Part shown: positions 23,916 through 35,487 of the stretch, piece by piece
Layout of the letters: the number at the start of each line of letters is the position of its first letter
Numbering within the stretch: position 1 is the first letter of the stretch
Assembly: GCA_023101885.1 (NCBI GenBank)
Contig: JALPQD010000304.1
Span: 2,164,015 to 2,228,014, forward strand
Reading direction: 5' to 3'
Source: Typhlomys cinereus
Taxonomy: Eukaryota; Chordata; Mammalia; Rodentia; Platacanthomyidae
Length of the DNA: 64,000 bases
Program-made: the position numbers and the translations under genes
Notes under the pieces: generated by a model
Told to the model about the DNA's origin: nothing
Database searches by the model: none
Seen by the model: only the letters and a program-made list of their open reading frames with translations

Positions 23916-24322
23916 GAAACCAATAATGCAGTCTGCGCAATGACCAACATATCATTAACCCCTCAAATTCTAGCATGGACTAAAGGCACTAGGATCCTTG
24001 GAAGTAAAGGATTAACAGTCACAACAGTGTTCCTATACTTAAAGGGAACACAAGAAAGAGTTCTAGGAATTGCTTCTGAGTCCTTACACCTCATCAGAGA
24101 GGAGGACCCAGAGGAAAGTTTGATATACACATTAAAGGATGCTTCAGAGATGGGGGGGAGGGAGCACTGAGAGAAAGGGAGGGAGAGGGGAAAGGAATGG
24201 GCAAAGGGGGGAGGAAACAGGGAGGTCCAGGGAGGGGTGAGGGGAGGAAGGGGACAGGGGTTCCTATTATGTTTGTATGAGCAGAAAAATAAATAAAAAA
24301 AGAAAAAAAGAAACCAATGATG
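23916..24322 (+). mobile_element. 5'-truncated L1 insertion with 13-bp TSD
   Basis: GAAACCAATAATG at 23916-23928 is repeated as GAAACCAATGATG at 24310-24322 (one mismatch). The 381-bp body is the L1 3'UTR end with CAATGACCAACATATC, CATCAGAGAGGAGGACC, the G-rich tract (about 24148-24265), TTTGTATGAGCAG and an A-rich tail. Confidence 0.85.
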
Positions 24323-24427
24323 GAATCTAAAGAATTTTGGATACTTTATGAAACATGACTTCATGAATCCTATGAATTATTTCAATTCAGAGTTTAATAA
24401 TTTCATTGCATATAGCACCTTGTTTTT

Positions 24428-24745
24428 TAGTAAACGTTTTCTGCTTCTGTGACTAAAATACCTGACAAAAATCAACTTAAGGGCTTGTTTATGCTTCATA
24501 GTTTGAAAATGTTGCCCATCATGAAATGGAAGGTGTGCAGCAAGAGAGATATCTTGTCACATTGTAGCTGTATTCAGAAAGCAGAAAGAAGCTAATGCTA
24601 GTGTTGGGCTCACTCTTCTTTTTGTTCAGTCCAGGGTCAAACCCATTGGACCGAATGCCCATATTGTGGTATGCCTTACCTCTTCCATGAATCCCTTCTG
24701 TACACACACCTGCATGTCTGTTCCATAATAACTCTAAATTATAAG
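24428..24745 (-). repeat. MaLR/ERVL-type LTR, diverged
   Basis: On the plus strand it begins CTTCTGTGACTAAAATACCTG, with CATCATGAAATGGAAGG and GGGTCAAACCCATTGGACC, and ends near ATAACTCTAAAT. This is the reverse of the rodent LTR that carries a CCCATGGG-type motif and ends in a GTGACTAA-like sequence. No target duplication was identified. Confidence 0.55.
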
Positions 24746-24817
24746 TAAATTTGACAATGCATATTAGCAGTAACACTGTCTAACTTGACTAATTTTCGAA
24801 GTATAGAACTACATTAA

Positions 24818-24910
24818 CCTATTTTACAGATTTGAGAGTTCAAGGACAGTGAGTAAACTACCCAAAATTGTATGTTGACTAATAAACAAGGCTGGGACTT
24901 GACAATGAAC
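24818..24910 (+). repeat. MIR fragment
   Basis: CCTATTTTACAGATTTGAGAG, then AAGGACAGTGAGTAAAC and AAACAAGGCTGGGACTTGACA, match the 3' half of MIR (bases around the conserved core). Confidence 0.6.
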
Positions 24911-25889
24911 TATTCAACTCTTCATCAGTTCTTTTACTTCTCCAGCTCCCCATTAGGAAATGCTGGAAAAAAGTTGATTTTGAGATGGAGCATACTACGA
25001 GACATTTTCAAGTTGTGTTATTTTGCCAGGATATATTTATTCTGGCAGTTAATGACAGTTCTCAGCTCACTTTCTCTGTTTCATTCAGTCCAGACTTCAG
25101 CACATTTTGAGAATTATTACCATATTAGTCTTCGTAATTCCTCCATTTATAAGTTCAGCTTTTGCCTTTACAGTTTTTAGGCTTTCTAAGCAGAAGAGAG
25201 GTTTTAATCAAAGTCTTAAGGTATTAAGCATAAGAAGATTGAAGATGGATGGACATTCTAAAGAGATTAGTTAGTATAAAAAATTAATCCATTAATGAAA
25301 ACTGTGAGTCATTCAGTACATTTGCCTCCAAGAAATTGTAACTAATTTCTGAATAAGCCCCTCAGAGAAGGATGTTCCTATACTTAAAGCATAAGAAACT
25401 TCTGTGTAGTTTGCTAATTTCGTTTAAAAATCAAACTTTAATAACAAACTTTGGTCCTCTAATCCTTCAAAATTATCATTTCTTGTAAAATCATTAAGGC
25501 ATAGAGTGAGTATAATACCACATATTGAATAGCTCTCAGCTGACCTTAATAATACATTAATCAACAGACAAATGAGAGATTCATTTAGAAAGTTTCAAAT
25601 TATGCCTAGTCTCTAAGAGTAAAAAATAGTTGACATATGATCTTTGTGGACTTTCATAAAGGATAAATGTTAATATTAATAAATTCACAATACCCTAACC
25701 CTATAATTTCACATTTATGTGATAAAAATGTCCTTAGACCAATTGCTTTGTTTTTGCTTCTGAGTTGAGAGTCAGGTTGGTCTGACAGTATCTCTTGAAT
25801 CAATCTCATGAATAGCTAGTCATACAGATTCATGCTTCCATGCATATGAGCAGTAGATTCAATAAAGTAATTTGTTTTAGTTTTAGTTT
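24911..25889. other. No gene seen
   Basis: AT-rich unassigned sequence. The open frame near 24872-25180 overlaps the MIR and has no domain. Confidence 0.5.
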
Positions 25890-25966
25890 TTTTGTTAAAG
25901 ATGGACTTCACTGCCTTGTTTCTGAAGTAAGAGAGTTTGACCACTGAACTACATATCCAGACCAGG
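25890..25966 (-). repeat. ID-like SINE fragment, diverged
   Basis: On the minus strand: GGTCTGGATATGTAGTTCAG, TGGTCAAACTCTC, matching the head and middle of an ID element (GGTTGGGGATTTAGCTCAG consensus) with many substitutions. Confidence 0.5.
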
Positions 25967-26579
25967 ACATTCATAAATGACTGGAGAAAAAAGGTAAACA
26001 GGATGCTGGAAGCTTGCAGAGGGCAGATTTAGGATGATAACTGAAGAAAAAAACACAGCAACAGTGCCTAGTGATCCCTGCTTCTTCAATGCATAGAGTG
26101 GATTATTTGTGTTTCCCATTTACAGCATTATTCATCCAGAAGAAAGTATCTATCCAGTGGGACGAAGCTGTTAAATACCAGGGCTCAGAGTAAATTTTCA
26201 TCATTCCTGTTAGTTGTCTAAGTGAACTTAAAAAAAATGAATGACTTCAACCCTCTAATCTCATTTTGTTTTCTACAAAAGAAACTATTACTATTACATA
26301 CCATGTAGTCAAATGTGTAATTAGATGTAAAGTGTACAGAATAATTCCTGAATAATTGCTCTATTCCTATTAGTTGTGTAATTTTCCATTTAAAATTCCG
26401 GTTGTTATCAGCAATGATTTGTCTTTGGATAGTACCCAAAAATCACTTACAAAAGAGACAAATGGTAATATATAAATAAACCTTTGCACAGCCAAGAAAA
26501 CACTCAATCCAGTGAAGAAACAGACTGAAGAATGGAGAAAATATTTCAAAAATTATACACCTAACAAAGGATGTTATAC
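25967..26579. other. No gene seen
   Basis: AT-rich unassigned sequence. Confidence 0.5.
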
Positions 26580-26632
26580 ACCTGGTAAGTTTGTATGAAC
26601 AGAAATAATAAAAAATAGAAATCAGATTATTA
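26580..26632 (+). repeat. 53-bp copy of an L1 tail/target junction
   Basis: It duplicates 27551-27603 with three mismatches and includes both the last bases of the L1 (TTTGTATGAACAG, AATAATAAAAAA) and the host DNA that follows it at 27.6 kb (TAGAAATCAGATTATTA). No L1 body precedes it. Confidence 0.85.
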
Positions 26633-26739
26633 GAATATGTAGAATATGTAAGAAATTTAAGACTAAGAAAACAAATAACCTGATTATAAAATCTGTGTAG
26701 GCAAGGAAGAGCCACCTAATCTGACAGAGGACTGATCCC

Positions 26740-26935
26740 CTAATAGAGAAGACAAACTAAGGGGAACTCTGTGCTCCACACAAGTAAACAGGCAGAAAGG
26801 TGTGAGGGAGAGGGACAGATTGATGAAGGGAGGACAGGGTGGAAAAGGGAGGGTGGGAAGGAGAGAGGAAGCAAGGGGGAAGGCATGGACAACCACTCAT
26901 TATGTTTGTATGAAAGGAAAATTCTTGTGTTGGCG
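26740..26935 (+). repeat. Older L1 3' end
   Basis: GGGGAACTCTGTGCTCC, a purine tract with GGAAAAGGGAGGGTGGG, then CATTATGTTTGTATGAAAGG. The architecture is that of the other L1 ends but diverged, and the copy is strongly 5'-truncated. Confidence 0.55.
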
Positions 26936-27004
26936 AGGGGTTCAGATATCTATTGTAGTATATATGGTACTTTAGTGCACAAAGTTGTAAGAGGGGAGGA
27001 TCCC

Positions 27005-27236
27005 CTTCACTTGTCTAGTACCTGACACAGGAACCCCAAAGGGAGCCCTATGTTCCACGCAAAAAGGAAAAGCAATGTGGGAAGGACAGGACTTGATTGA
27101 AGAGGGGAGGGGAGGGTAGAAGAGGAGGGGTAAAGATGGGGAGGGGGTTGGATCAATGACAGAACCTCATTTTGATTGTTTATGAAAAATTCTCAACAAA
27201 AAGCAAAGCAAAGGAAAATTCTTAATAAAAAGAAAG
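27005..27236 (+). repeat. Older L1 3' end, second copy
   Basis: GGGAGCCCTATGTTCCACGC, AAGAGGGGAGGGGAGGG, TTTTGATTGTTTATGAAAAA and an A-rich end. It is adjacent to, and similar in structure to, the copy at 26740. Confidence 0.5.
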
Positions 27237-27254
27237 AAAATGGGCATAGGATAT

Positions 27255-27595
27255 AAATAGAAATCACAAAGTCTAGCATGGACTAAAGGCAGTAGGATCC
27301 TTGGAGGCTAGGACTGACAGTCGCAGTTATTTTCCTAAGCTTAAGGGGAACACAGGAAAGGGTTCTGGGATATGCCCCTGGGTCCTTGCACTTCATTGGA
27401 GAGGAGGACCCAGAGGAGAGTTTGGCATGCACAGTAAAGGATGCTCCGGGGATTGGGAGGAGAGGCACTGGAGGATGGAGAGGGAAGGATGAGGAGAGGG
27501 GGAAGCAGGGGGATCGGGGGGGCAGGAGGAGGGAGGGAGGGTACCTGTGTACCTGTTAAGTTTGTATGAGCGGAAATAATAAAAAATAGAAATCA
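27255..27595 (+). mobile_element. 5'-truncated L1 insertion with about 9-12 bp TSD
   Basis: AAATAGAAATCA occurs just before the L1 start (about 27255-27265) and again just after its A-rich tail (about 27584-27595). The body (about 27266-27583) has CAAAGTCTAGCATGG, GGGGAACACAGGAAAGGG, CATTGGAGAGGAGGACC, a G-rich tract at 27453-27540 and TTTGTATGAGCGGAAATAAT. Confidence 0.8.
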
Positions 27596-27609
27596 GATTA
27601 TTAAAAAAC

Positions 27610-27937
27610 AACTAGCCGGGCTGGAGAGGTGGCTCAGGGGTTAAGCCTCCGCCTTCCAGGCGGAAGGTCCTGAGTTCGGATCCCAGATCCCACGTATAGA
27701 CGCCAGGCGGAAGCGGGGGCAGCCTGCGCTTCTGGTCCTGGTAGGGCGGAGCCTGTGAATCCCGGGGCAGAAGGAGGTGGAGGTGTCCATGGTGGTTTGC
27801 GAATTCGTCCATGGTTCTACACATAAACAGACACACACACACAGACACACACACGTGCGGGTACATACACACGCACATGCGCACAGTTGAATAAATAATA
27901 ATAATAATAAATAAAAAGAATTAAAAAAAAACTAGCC
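27610..27937 (+). mobile_element. B2-superfamily SINE, young G-rich subtype, full length with TSD
   Basis: AACTAGCC at 27610-27617 and 27930-27937 bounds a 312-bp SINE. The head is GGGCTGGAGAGGTGGCTCAG, then GTTAAGCCTCCGCC and CCTGAGTTCGGATCCC (A-box and B-box regions). The body has GCTTCTGGTCCTGGTAGGGC and GGTGGAGGTGTCCATGGTGG, and the tail is CA-rich, then GAATAAATAATAATAATAA. It landed just 3' of the L1 insertion and is therefore younger than it. Confidence 0.92.
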
Positions 27938-28607
27938 ATCTAGAAAATGTGAATCAAATCTGCAATGACAGTTAACCTCGCACTTGTCACCAAATGTTTG
28001 CATGTTAGGGGGAAGGGAAGTCTTTCACTGATCAGGTAAAACTGTAAATTATTGTCTGTATTATGAGATTGTGTTGAGCTCATAAAAAAAAAGTCCAAAC
28101 AGAACTTTTACAGGATATACAGGACTCCTTCTACAGGTATATATTCAAAGGGATAAAAGAAGGATGTTGAATTATTGTTTAAATTAGTCTAGATGCAGAA
28201 TAACTCTAAATATAGTTCAACAGATGACTGTATTATGAAGGGAGTATCAACATGACCTCTTTTTCAGACAAGCTTATGCTCCCTTTCTTGAAAGAATTTG
28301 TAGATGGACATAGTAAGACAAAAAGCAAATATTTCATTTAGAAAATGAAAATACATGCTGGCGAGCAATGTGGGCAACTCCTTAAATGAGAGTCACATAG
28401 CAGCTGCTAGGGTGATGTATTTACTGGTTGGGGTAGGGTATGTTAAGAAATATTCTTAGGGTGAAATTATGCTTTGTTGTCCTTTGATGTAAATTAGCTT
28501 GTGAGTTTGTGTGGAGATGGTACCTGTCAAAATCATACTCAGCATGTAAGAAGTCAGGAATCACACTTAACCTTGATTAAGTCAGGAATCATGTGTGGTG
28601 TGTTGAT
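27938..28607. other. No gene seen
   Basis: AT-rich unassigned sequence. A small imperfect duplication of AAGTCAGGAATCA lies near 28551-28591. Confidence 0.5.
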
Positions 28608-28965
28608 TTAGTTCCATTGCACATTGCTACAACAAAATACTGGATAGCAATAATTTAAGAAAGAAAGGGTTTAATTGACTCACAGTCCCAAGTTATGATC
28701 CATCATTGTACAGAAGTTAACAGCAGCAGGGACTTGAAGCAGCTGATCATACCACATCTGTAACAAGAGAAGAAAACTATGAGTGATTGCGTGTTTGCTT
28801 GTTTTCTTCCATGCTGTCTTCATCTCTATGCAGTCCCAGACCACCTGCCTAATTTTACTTATGTTTTCCCACGTCAATTGATGAAATCACAACTATTTTT
28901 CCCAGGTGTGCCCTAAGGGCTGACTCCTAGGTGTCAATCTGACAATTAATACCAATCAATAAACT
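28608..28965 (-). repeat. ERVL/MaLR-type LTR, diverged
   Basis: On the plus strand it begins CACATTGCTACAACAAAATAC, with AAAGGGTTTAATTGACTCAC, and ends CCTAGGTGTCAATCTGACA. Read in reverse, this gives the TTGTCAGATTGACACCTAGG start of the LTR. No target duplication was identified. Confidence 0.55.
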
Positions 28966-29393
28966 GAACTGGAAGGAATACAACTTTTTAAAGAACCACT
29001 TGTGTCCCTTATGGTCAGAAGTGTTAAAACAAGGTGAGGCGGGAAACTGGAATTTCCCCCAGAAGTTTCATGCTGAGAGAAGAAAAAGGAGCATGAAAAA
29101 GGAGCATGGTGCCAGTTAGAGGGGAAGGGATTTGTCAATGTACTGAAAACTTCTCAGACCACCTTTCAGAAAAGCCTGAAACTAATATAGTAAGTGGATA
29201 ATTGATGAGTAGGGGTCCAATCTGAACAGGATACAGAAGATGGACTTACTTCAGAGTTTGGACAGGTGGTCACCTAATCACCATGCCCCTCTTCCCATTC
29301 AATAAATCTCCATTTTCTTCTTTTCATTATTTATTTGTCTCTTTTAATTGACTTACTGAGGACAGGTTCTGAGCTTGACTTTTTGAGGTACAA

Positions 29394-29458
<65 letters not shown>

Positions 29459-30879
29459 CCTACCACCAAATATAAAAATATTTTAAATTTTCTTCATAAT
29501 ACACTTTAGCCTTGCTTTATATTGATTCATCCTGTCAATTCCTTCCTGTGGTAAGTCCAAGTTCCCAACTCACCTACACAGAGGTCTCTGAAAAGAACTC
29601 CTCAGGCTGCTTTAAGACCCAGAGGAAAGCTGTATTTTGGTGTCCAGGAGCCAACAACCTTGAGAAGATCAGGATTTTTAAGTTTGAGTCTACCACAATA
29701 ACTTTCTTCATCACTTTCTAGACAGATAATATATATTTGTTCACACATTCACACCAAGATAAATACATTCTGATTTTAAAATATATGACACAGAGAAAAT
29801 AATAAAGTTGACTACAAATCAACAGCTTGCTTATATCAGTCTTGAATCATTCCAATTCAATACCAATAAACTGTTGAGTAGAGAATAAACAGAGAAATGA
29901 AAAAAAAAACAATATAGACATGATGGGTTTATTCTTTGAACTTAATGCCATGAGCATGATATTTTTTTTTAAAAAAAAGCAGTGTTTAACCAGCTCTGAA
30001 CAAGGAAAAGTTCAGAAGTAAGTAAATTAGAAATGAGAAGATCTACATGCCCCCATGCAAGTGCAATTATATGCAATGGCAACAAGGTTTTCTGTTGCTG
30101 TCTCTTGCTTTTCTCCTTCAAACTGTTTCCCGCCTCTCCATAATCCTTTAACACTAGAAAAATTCTTGCTTAGGGTCCCATTAACCAACTTCAGAAAAAA
30201 AAAATTAATGGAGCTCTAGCCTTTCATCTTAGCCCTGTCCCCACAGATCTTTATGTCCTGAACCCCTTATCCCTCCAGACAGGGATTAGAGATGGAAAGA
30301 GAGATGTGCGGTAGAGAGAACACCATAAATTGTGAGCAGATGACAAAGGACAACTTCCAGAAGTTGTTTTTTTCTTTTCACCACATTGGCTCTAGGATCA
30401 ATCTCAAATCTCCAGGTGTGCACACAGGTACTTTTATTTGCTGAGCACCTCACAGACCCTCTTCAGCTTTTCAGTAAACCTGGCTCTTTTAGCTGAACTA
30501 GATTTCTCTCCAGGGTTTTCCTACTATTGTGAGTAGAGTTTATTACCAAGTTAATTGATGCCTTAACTAGGTTGAATTTAATGATCATTTTAGAACATGT
30601 GTGTATACCAAGAGTACATTAAATTTATTTAATATTTATATATCAATAATGCTAAAGTAAAATAACACCTGAAATAGGCTAAATCTCCAGGGTTTGGAAG
30701 CTGCAGGGGCCCGGGGGAAGGTGGATGAGGGCATGGCTATGCAGAGAACACTAGTAAACTTAAGTAACAGAAGAATCTATATCTTGGCTGTGAATGTAAG
30801 AGGAATAATATATTAATGTCAAAAGTCACAATTTTTCATTTAAATGAGTGTGTAGCATTGATGTAAATTTTACCCTCAG
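28966..30879. other. No gene seen; contains (TC)n microsatellite
   Basis: About 1.9 kb with no recognisable gene. It holds a pure (TC)n run at 29397-29452 and a 13-bp tandem duplication (AAAAAGGAGCATG twice) near 29082-29109. Confidence 0.55.
29397..29452. repeat. (TC)n microsatellite
   Basis: An uninterrupted TC dinucleotide run of about 56 bp, followed by a short pyrimidine tract. Confidence 0.97.
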
Positions 30880-31090
30880 GAAGCTACTGTCTAAATATCT
30901 ATTTATTTATGAGTTGAAGGAGAGAGAGAGAGAGGCAGAGAGAGATAAAGAGAGAGCATGTACATGAATGCCAAGGTCAGAAGTAATGTATAGATGCTGT
31001 CTTTCTCCTTTCACCATGTGTCTGAAACTCAGGTCATCAGATTTATCAACAGGCTCCTTACTTGAACAGTTATCTTGCAGGCTCCAGGAA
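30880..31090 (-). repeat. B2/B3-like SINE, diverged
   Basis: On the plus strand an A/G-rich tail (30918-30955) is followed by CATGTACATGAATGCCAAGG, TCCTTTCACCATGTG, AACTCAGGTCATCAG and ACTTGAACAG. This is the order of a murine-type B2/B3 read in reverse, unlike the G-rich subtype found elsewhere here. Confidence 0.5.
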
Positions 31091-32961
31091 CCAATTTTAA
31101 ATAATAAATCAGAAACCTCTTTTTCCCTATTGGAAAAAAAAGAAAGACATTTTTATCTGTTCTTTATTCTTAGAACATTTTCTTTATAAAACTAAATACT
31201 TTCTCCTCCTCCCTTGAAATGTATATAAATCCTTTTGAGACAGACAGAAACTTGTCAGTTTTATGACTCACATGTGTATTTCTCAAGGACCTGTGTACCA
31301 TTTCTAAAAGACATATATCAAGACATCGAGAGAGAGGTATGACCTCTATATACCATTTCTAAGGTCAGAGTTGGCATCTACTTAAGCTCATGGGTATCTT
31401 CATCCAAATAGAAAAACTGCTCATAAAACATACTTCCCATAGCAGAAAAATTCCATGACTATCAACCAGAATTGTTCTCAGTTTACTGATTGCACATTTT
31501 CTCTTTATAATATGAGGAAATTTACCTAGAAAGATAAGAAATGCATAAAATAATTCCAACCAAATTTAAAGCCAGTAATGAGGTATTTTCATCATTTCGA
31601 CTAGGCATGTACCTTAGGGTACTATATAATTGACATTCTAAAGATTTCACAGTAAAGAAAAACTCATCCAGAAGCTAGTGTGAAGCCAGCTGTGAAATGC
31701 TTTAACCATGATTTAATCAAATTATTCACTGAACATGTTTGACTGACTAATGAATGATAAAAATTCTCATTCCTGGACAAGATGCATTATAATAGAGTAG
31801 GTTATTTCTGAAGGGCATGGGAATAGTGATTCTTAAGTACAGCTTTTGATGTAAACAGACCCAGAATGAAGAGTTATGTGCCTTTCTGACCAACCTTTGC
31901 ATGTACATCATCAGTGAGGAACTGATTCTTTCTGCTTCTTCTTCTAGGAATAATAAGAGCAAACAAATGATTTTGATATGTAAATCAACTATCAATGAAA
32001 ACACATTGCTAGAAGCTCACTGTTTTTACTTATTGGCTTCTGGGATAACCACATTTGCATTAAAATGCATTCCTCATCTACCAGAATTAATACTAAAGAG
32101 TATGAATTTTTGCTTTGAATTTTGAAAACTTAAGGAAGTTGATTTCAACTATTAAAACATAGGGAGTAAATAATTTGTCAATTGATAAGTATTTATCAAA
32201 AAGATGGAAATAACCAATATTTTAGACCATATTATATAAATATTATAAACCATAGTGTATGTATTTTATGATTTTCTTATGTCAGGCTTTTCTCTTCCAT
32301 AGATTTCTATATTGAGTAATAAGTGTTCATATCAGAGCACTTTGATTATTTTTGATTACTTCTGCTTCATAAGATTTTGTTCTTCATATCTAAGTTATAT
32401 AGTTTTCTTATGGGTAACATTTTATAATTTTATATCATGTGATGACACATTTTATGAATTTATCTTCTATGAAATCTTGATAGTTTTCTTGGAAAATTAA
32501 CTTTAAATTATGTGTGTAATTTTATGTATTACTATCAAAGAAGTTGGATTTGAAAATTATTTTAAAACGTCTCATATAATCAGAGAATTAATCTAAAATT
32601 ATTGAATTGGGTACATTGACACATTCATTTAAACATTAATTTAGCACATAATCATATGTGTGTTCAAGACTCTCTATAGTCCTTCCTAAAATCTAGTTGA
32701 GTTGATAAAAATGAAGGAAGGATACTTATGCAATCAGGGTTGCCTAGAAAAAAGTCTGTCATTCAGTTAATGCCTACTCAGGGTGCCCCATGGAATAGGG
32801 AAGGTAAAAGAATCCAAACTGCCTGGAATCTAGGTTCATTGTTGCTCAGAGAGAGTAGTTAGATCATTACAAGGAAAGCTCCCAAGCAAACCAAATGAAG
32901 TAGATAGTTATTGGTACTGCCTAGTGCACTTGGTATATCATATTCATGATTTCACTGACTC
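31091..32961. other. No gene seen
   Basis: About 1.9 kb of AT-rich sequence with no assignable repeat or exon. Confidence 0.5.
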
Positions 32962-32985
32962 CTAATGAAGATTTTTTAAAATTTA

Positions 32986-33072
<87 letters not shown>

Positions 33073-33286
33073 GGTAGGACCAAAGGTGACTTTGAGAATC
33101 ATCCTAGATTGTTTCTTCCTCCCTTTGGCTTTCCTATGGAATTTCTCAGGCTTGAGAAGTGCAGGATGCTTGCTACCTTTTTTGCCTGCATTTTTACGTG
33201 GGACTTGGGATACTAACTCAGGAACTTCTACTTGCAAGGCTGAGTCTTAACCCACTAAACCATCGCTACAGCCCAGCTAATGAAGA
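32962..33286 (-). mobile_element. B2-superfamily SINE, older subtype, with TSD and (TG)n(AG)n tail
   Basis: CTAATGAAGA at 32962-32971 and 33277-33286 bounds the element. On the minus strand: GGGCTGTAGCGATGG, GGTTAAGACTC, AGTTCCTGAGTTAG, an AAAGGGAGGAAG body, then a tail seen on the plus strand as (TG)n at 32991-33024 and (AG)n at 33025-33066. Confidence 0.8.
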
Positions 33287-33388
33287 CATTTAAAGAGTAT
33301 CATCGCAAAGGAGAAGGCTCTCATCACTGAAACGTGAAAACTTGTGGTGTGCCGTAACTGAGGAGGACAAAGATGCCTGCTGTGCATG

Positions 33389-33452
33389 GAGATATGTATT
33401 TTTTAATTAAATTTATTATTATTATTATTTATTCAACTGTGCGCATGTGTGT

Positions 33453-33500
<48 letters not shown>

Positions 33501-33714
33501 GTGTAGAACCACGGACGAATTCGCGAACCACCATGGATACCTCCACCTCCTTCTGCCCCGGAATTCACAGGCTCCGCCCTACCAGGACCAGAAACGCAGG
33601 CCGCCCCCGCTTCTGCCCAGCATCTGTATGTGGGGTCTAGGATCCGAACTCAGGACCTTCCGCCTGCAAGGCAGAGGCTTAACCCCTGAGCCACCTCTCC
33701 AGCCCCGAGATATG
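33389..33714 (-). mobile_element. B2-superfamily SINE, young G-rich subtype, with TSD
   Basis: GAGATATG at 33389-33396 and 33707-33714 bounds a 310-bp copy. On the minus strand it has the intact head, CTTCTGGTCCTGGTAGGGCG, GGAGGTGGAGGTATCCATGG, GGTTCTACACACACATAC and an AATAATAATAAAT tail. It is nearly colinear with the copies at 27618, 34486 and 50508. Confidence 0.92.
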
Positions 33715-33845
33715 GTTTTTTTTTATTAAAAATGTAATTATACATTTTAAAATTTTTTACCAGTTCCCTCCCTCCCCCCTCCTCCCCCTCCTCTCCCTCC
33801 CCATCCCCCAGTGCCTCCCCCCCAATTCCCAGCATATCTTAATGC
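33715..33845 (-). repeat. L1 3' end fragment, minus strand
   Basis: On the plus strand poly-T and TTACCAGTTCCCTCCC lead into a C-rich polypyrimidine tract (the reverse of the L1 G-rich tract), then CAGTGCCTCCCCCCCAATTC. It is truncated immediately after this. Confidence 0.65.
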
Positions 33846-34465
33846 AACCCTTAATAATATTCTTTCCTATTGGGCAATCTGGAATGTTTTTGTTTTTTTT
33901 TTTTTACCCCAAATCTTCAAATTTATGAAATTTGCTTGGTGTGTACAAGAAAATTAATTCTGACATTCAGAAAACAGTTTAAATTATGGCTAAACTTTCC
34001 CAAAGAAGTAGTCAGAGTATAAGCTTTTTAGAATATACAACAAAAATTATTAAAATCCATAGTCTTTCTTACTATTTCACAGGGTAATGCTTCTGGAGAG
34101 ATGTGATAGGCCTTGTGGGAGTACTCCTCACCCTGTGCCATTTTGGGAAAACAAACAGTACAGGCCTTGAGTGTCCAGTTTCCCAACAAAATTCACCTAA
34201 GACTGGTAATATCTTTCACTCTATGGCTCATCATCCTTCTTACCCAGTGTTCTGGCTTCTAGAGTCTCTCTGTAAGGTTAAAACTGAGCTTTAAGACTGA
34301 AAAAAAAAAAAAAAGTGTAAATCAGGAAAAGCAAAAAAAAAAAAAAAATAGGAGGAGTTTATTTCCTGATCATATCACAGTCACCATTGTAAATTTAATC
34401 TCAAGACAAAAATGTTTGCCAGCCATATTTCCTTTTGAGATCTTTTGACTGTAAGACCACATTTC
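33846..34465. other. No gene seen
   Basis: Unassigned sequence with A-rich runs near 34299-34350. Confidence 0.5.
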
Positions 34466-34526
34466 TACAATTGTCTTTTTTTATTACTTATTCAATTGTG
34501 CGTGTATGCGTGTGTGTGCGTGTGTA

Positions 34527-34557
<31 letters not shown>

Positions 34558-34789
34558 AGAACCACGGGCAAACCCGGGAACCACCATGAACCGCCTCCAC
34601 CTCCTCCTTGTTTATTCTGTCCGGGGATTCACAGGCTCCACCCTACCAGGACCAGAAACGCAGGCTGCCCCTGCTTGCCCCCGGCGTCTATACGTGGGGT
34701 CTAGGATCTGAACTCAGGACCTTCTACCTGCAAGGCAGAGGCTTAACCCCTGAGCCACCTCTCCAGCCCTACAATTGTCTTTTTTTATT
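34466..34789 (-). mobile_element. B2-superfamily SINE, young G-rich subtype, with 20-bp TSD
   Basis: TACAATTGTCTTTTTTTATT at 34466-34485 is repeated exactly at 34770-34789. The 284-bp SINE between has the standard head, TTCTGGTCCTGGTAGGGTGG, GAGGAGGTGGAGGCGG, GGTTCTACACACAC and AATTGAATAAGTAAT, all read on the minus strand. The exact 20-bp duplication argues for a recent insertion. Confidence 0.95.
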
Positions 34790-35267
34790 GAGCATGATAT
34801 TCCTCCTGATTCATAAAATAACCAGGACCATATAGGGGCCCTCTTGCACAGTACACATCCTAAAGAAAGATTTTTCCCACATATCACAATACAAAGCCTT
34901 TTTACCTGGGAATATCGTTACACACTGACACAAAGCCAGTTAAATATAAAACAGGTTGGCAAGACTGAAATTCAAAACTGAAAATAGAACATTAAATTTA
35001 TAAAGTGATTGATTCATGTACACTTAAGTAATATTAAACTAATGTTTTAAACAAAAGTCAGGCAAATATGCAACATTTCCCAGAACTTCTACCATGTACA
35101 TCTAATTAACTTCATTGTAAAGACTAATCAAAATTATTTTTGCCAATTCTGTATATTTATTTGGATTATCACTTTGTGCTAACTGTATGTTTGTGTGTTA
35201 TGAGTAGGTTGACATGTGTACAGATGTGTGAATATCAGAGTTTCATTTACAGAATTTTTTCCATTAT
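34790..35267. other. No gene seen
   Basis: AT-rich unassigned sequence. Confidence 0.5.
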
Positions 35268-35487
35268 TTATTTATTCATTTATTGAGACAAGGTCTTTCA
35301 GTGGAGTTGGAGTTTGCTGTTCTTGCCAGACTGGCTGGATATTAAACCCCTAGCATCTACCTGTCTTTTCTTCTATCAGTGGGTGTTGCAAATGCACATC
35401 ACCATTCCTAGGTTTCACATGGGTTATGATATCTTGCAAAGCAAGCACTTATCCATTAAGCCCTCTCTCCAGACTTACATTTTTGAT
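35268..35487 (-). repeat. B4/RSINE1 SINE
   Basis: On the plus strand: TATTGAGACAAGGTCTTTC, CAGACTGGCTGGATATTAAA, GCAAATGCACATCACCATTCC, CAAAGCAAGCACTTATCCA, TAAGCCCTCTCTCCAGAC. This is the reverse complement of the tRNA-like head joined to a B1-like half. Confidence 0.75.

Noticed and set aside
33397..34769. Two adjacent similar units read as a tandem segmental duplication
   Set aside because: Each unit is bounded by its own different target duplication (GAGATATG and a 20-bp repeat), so they are two independent SINE insertions in the same orientation.
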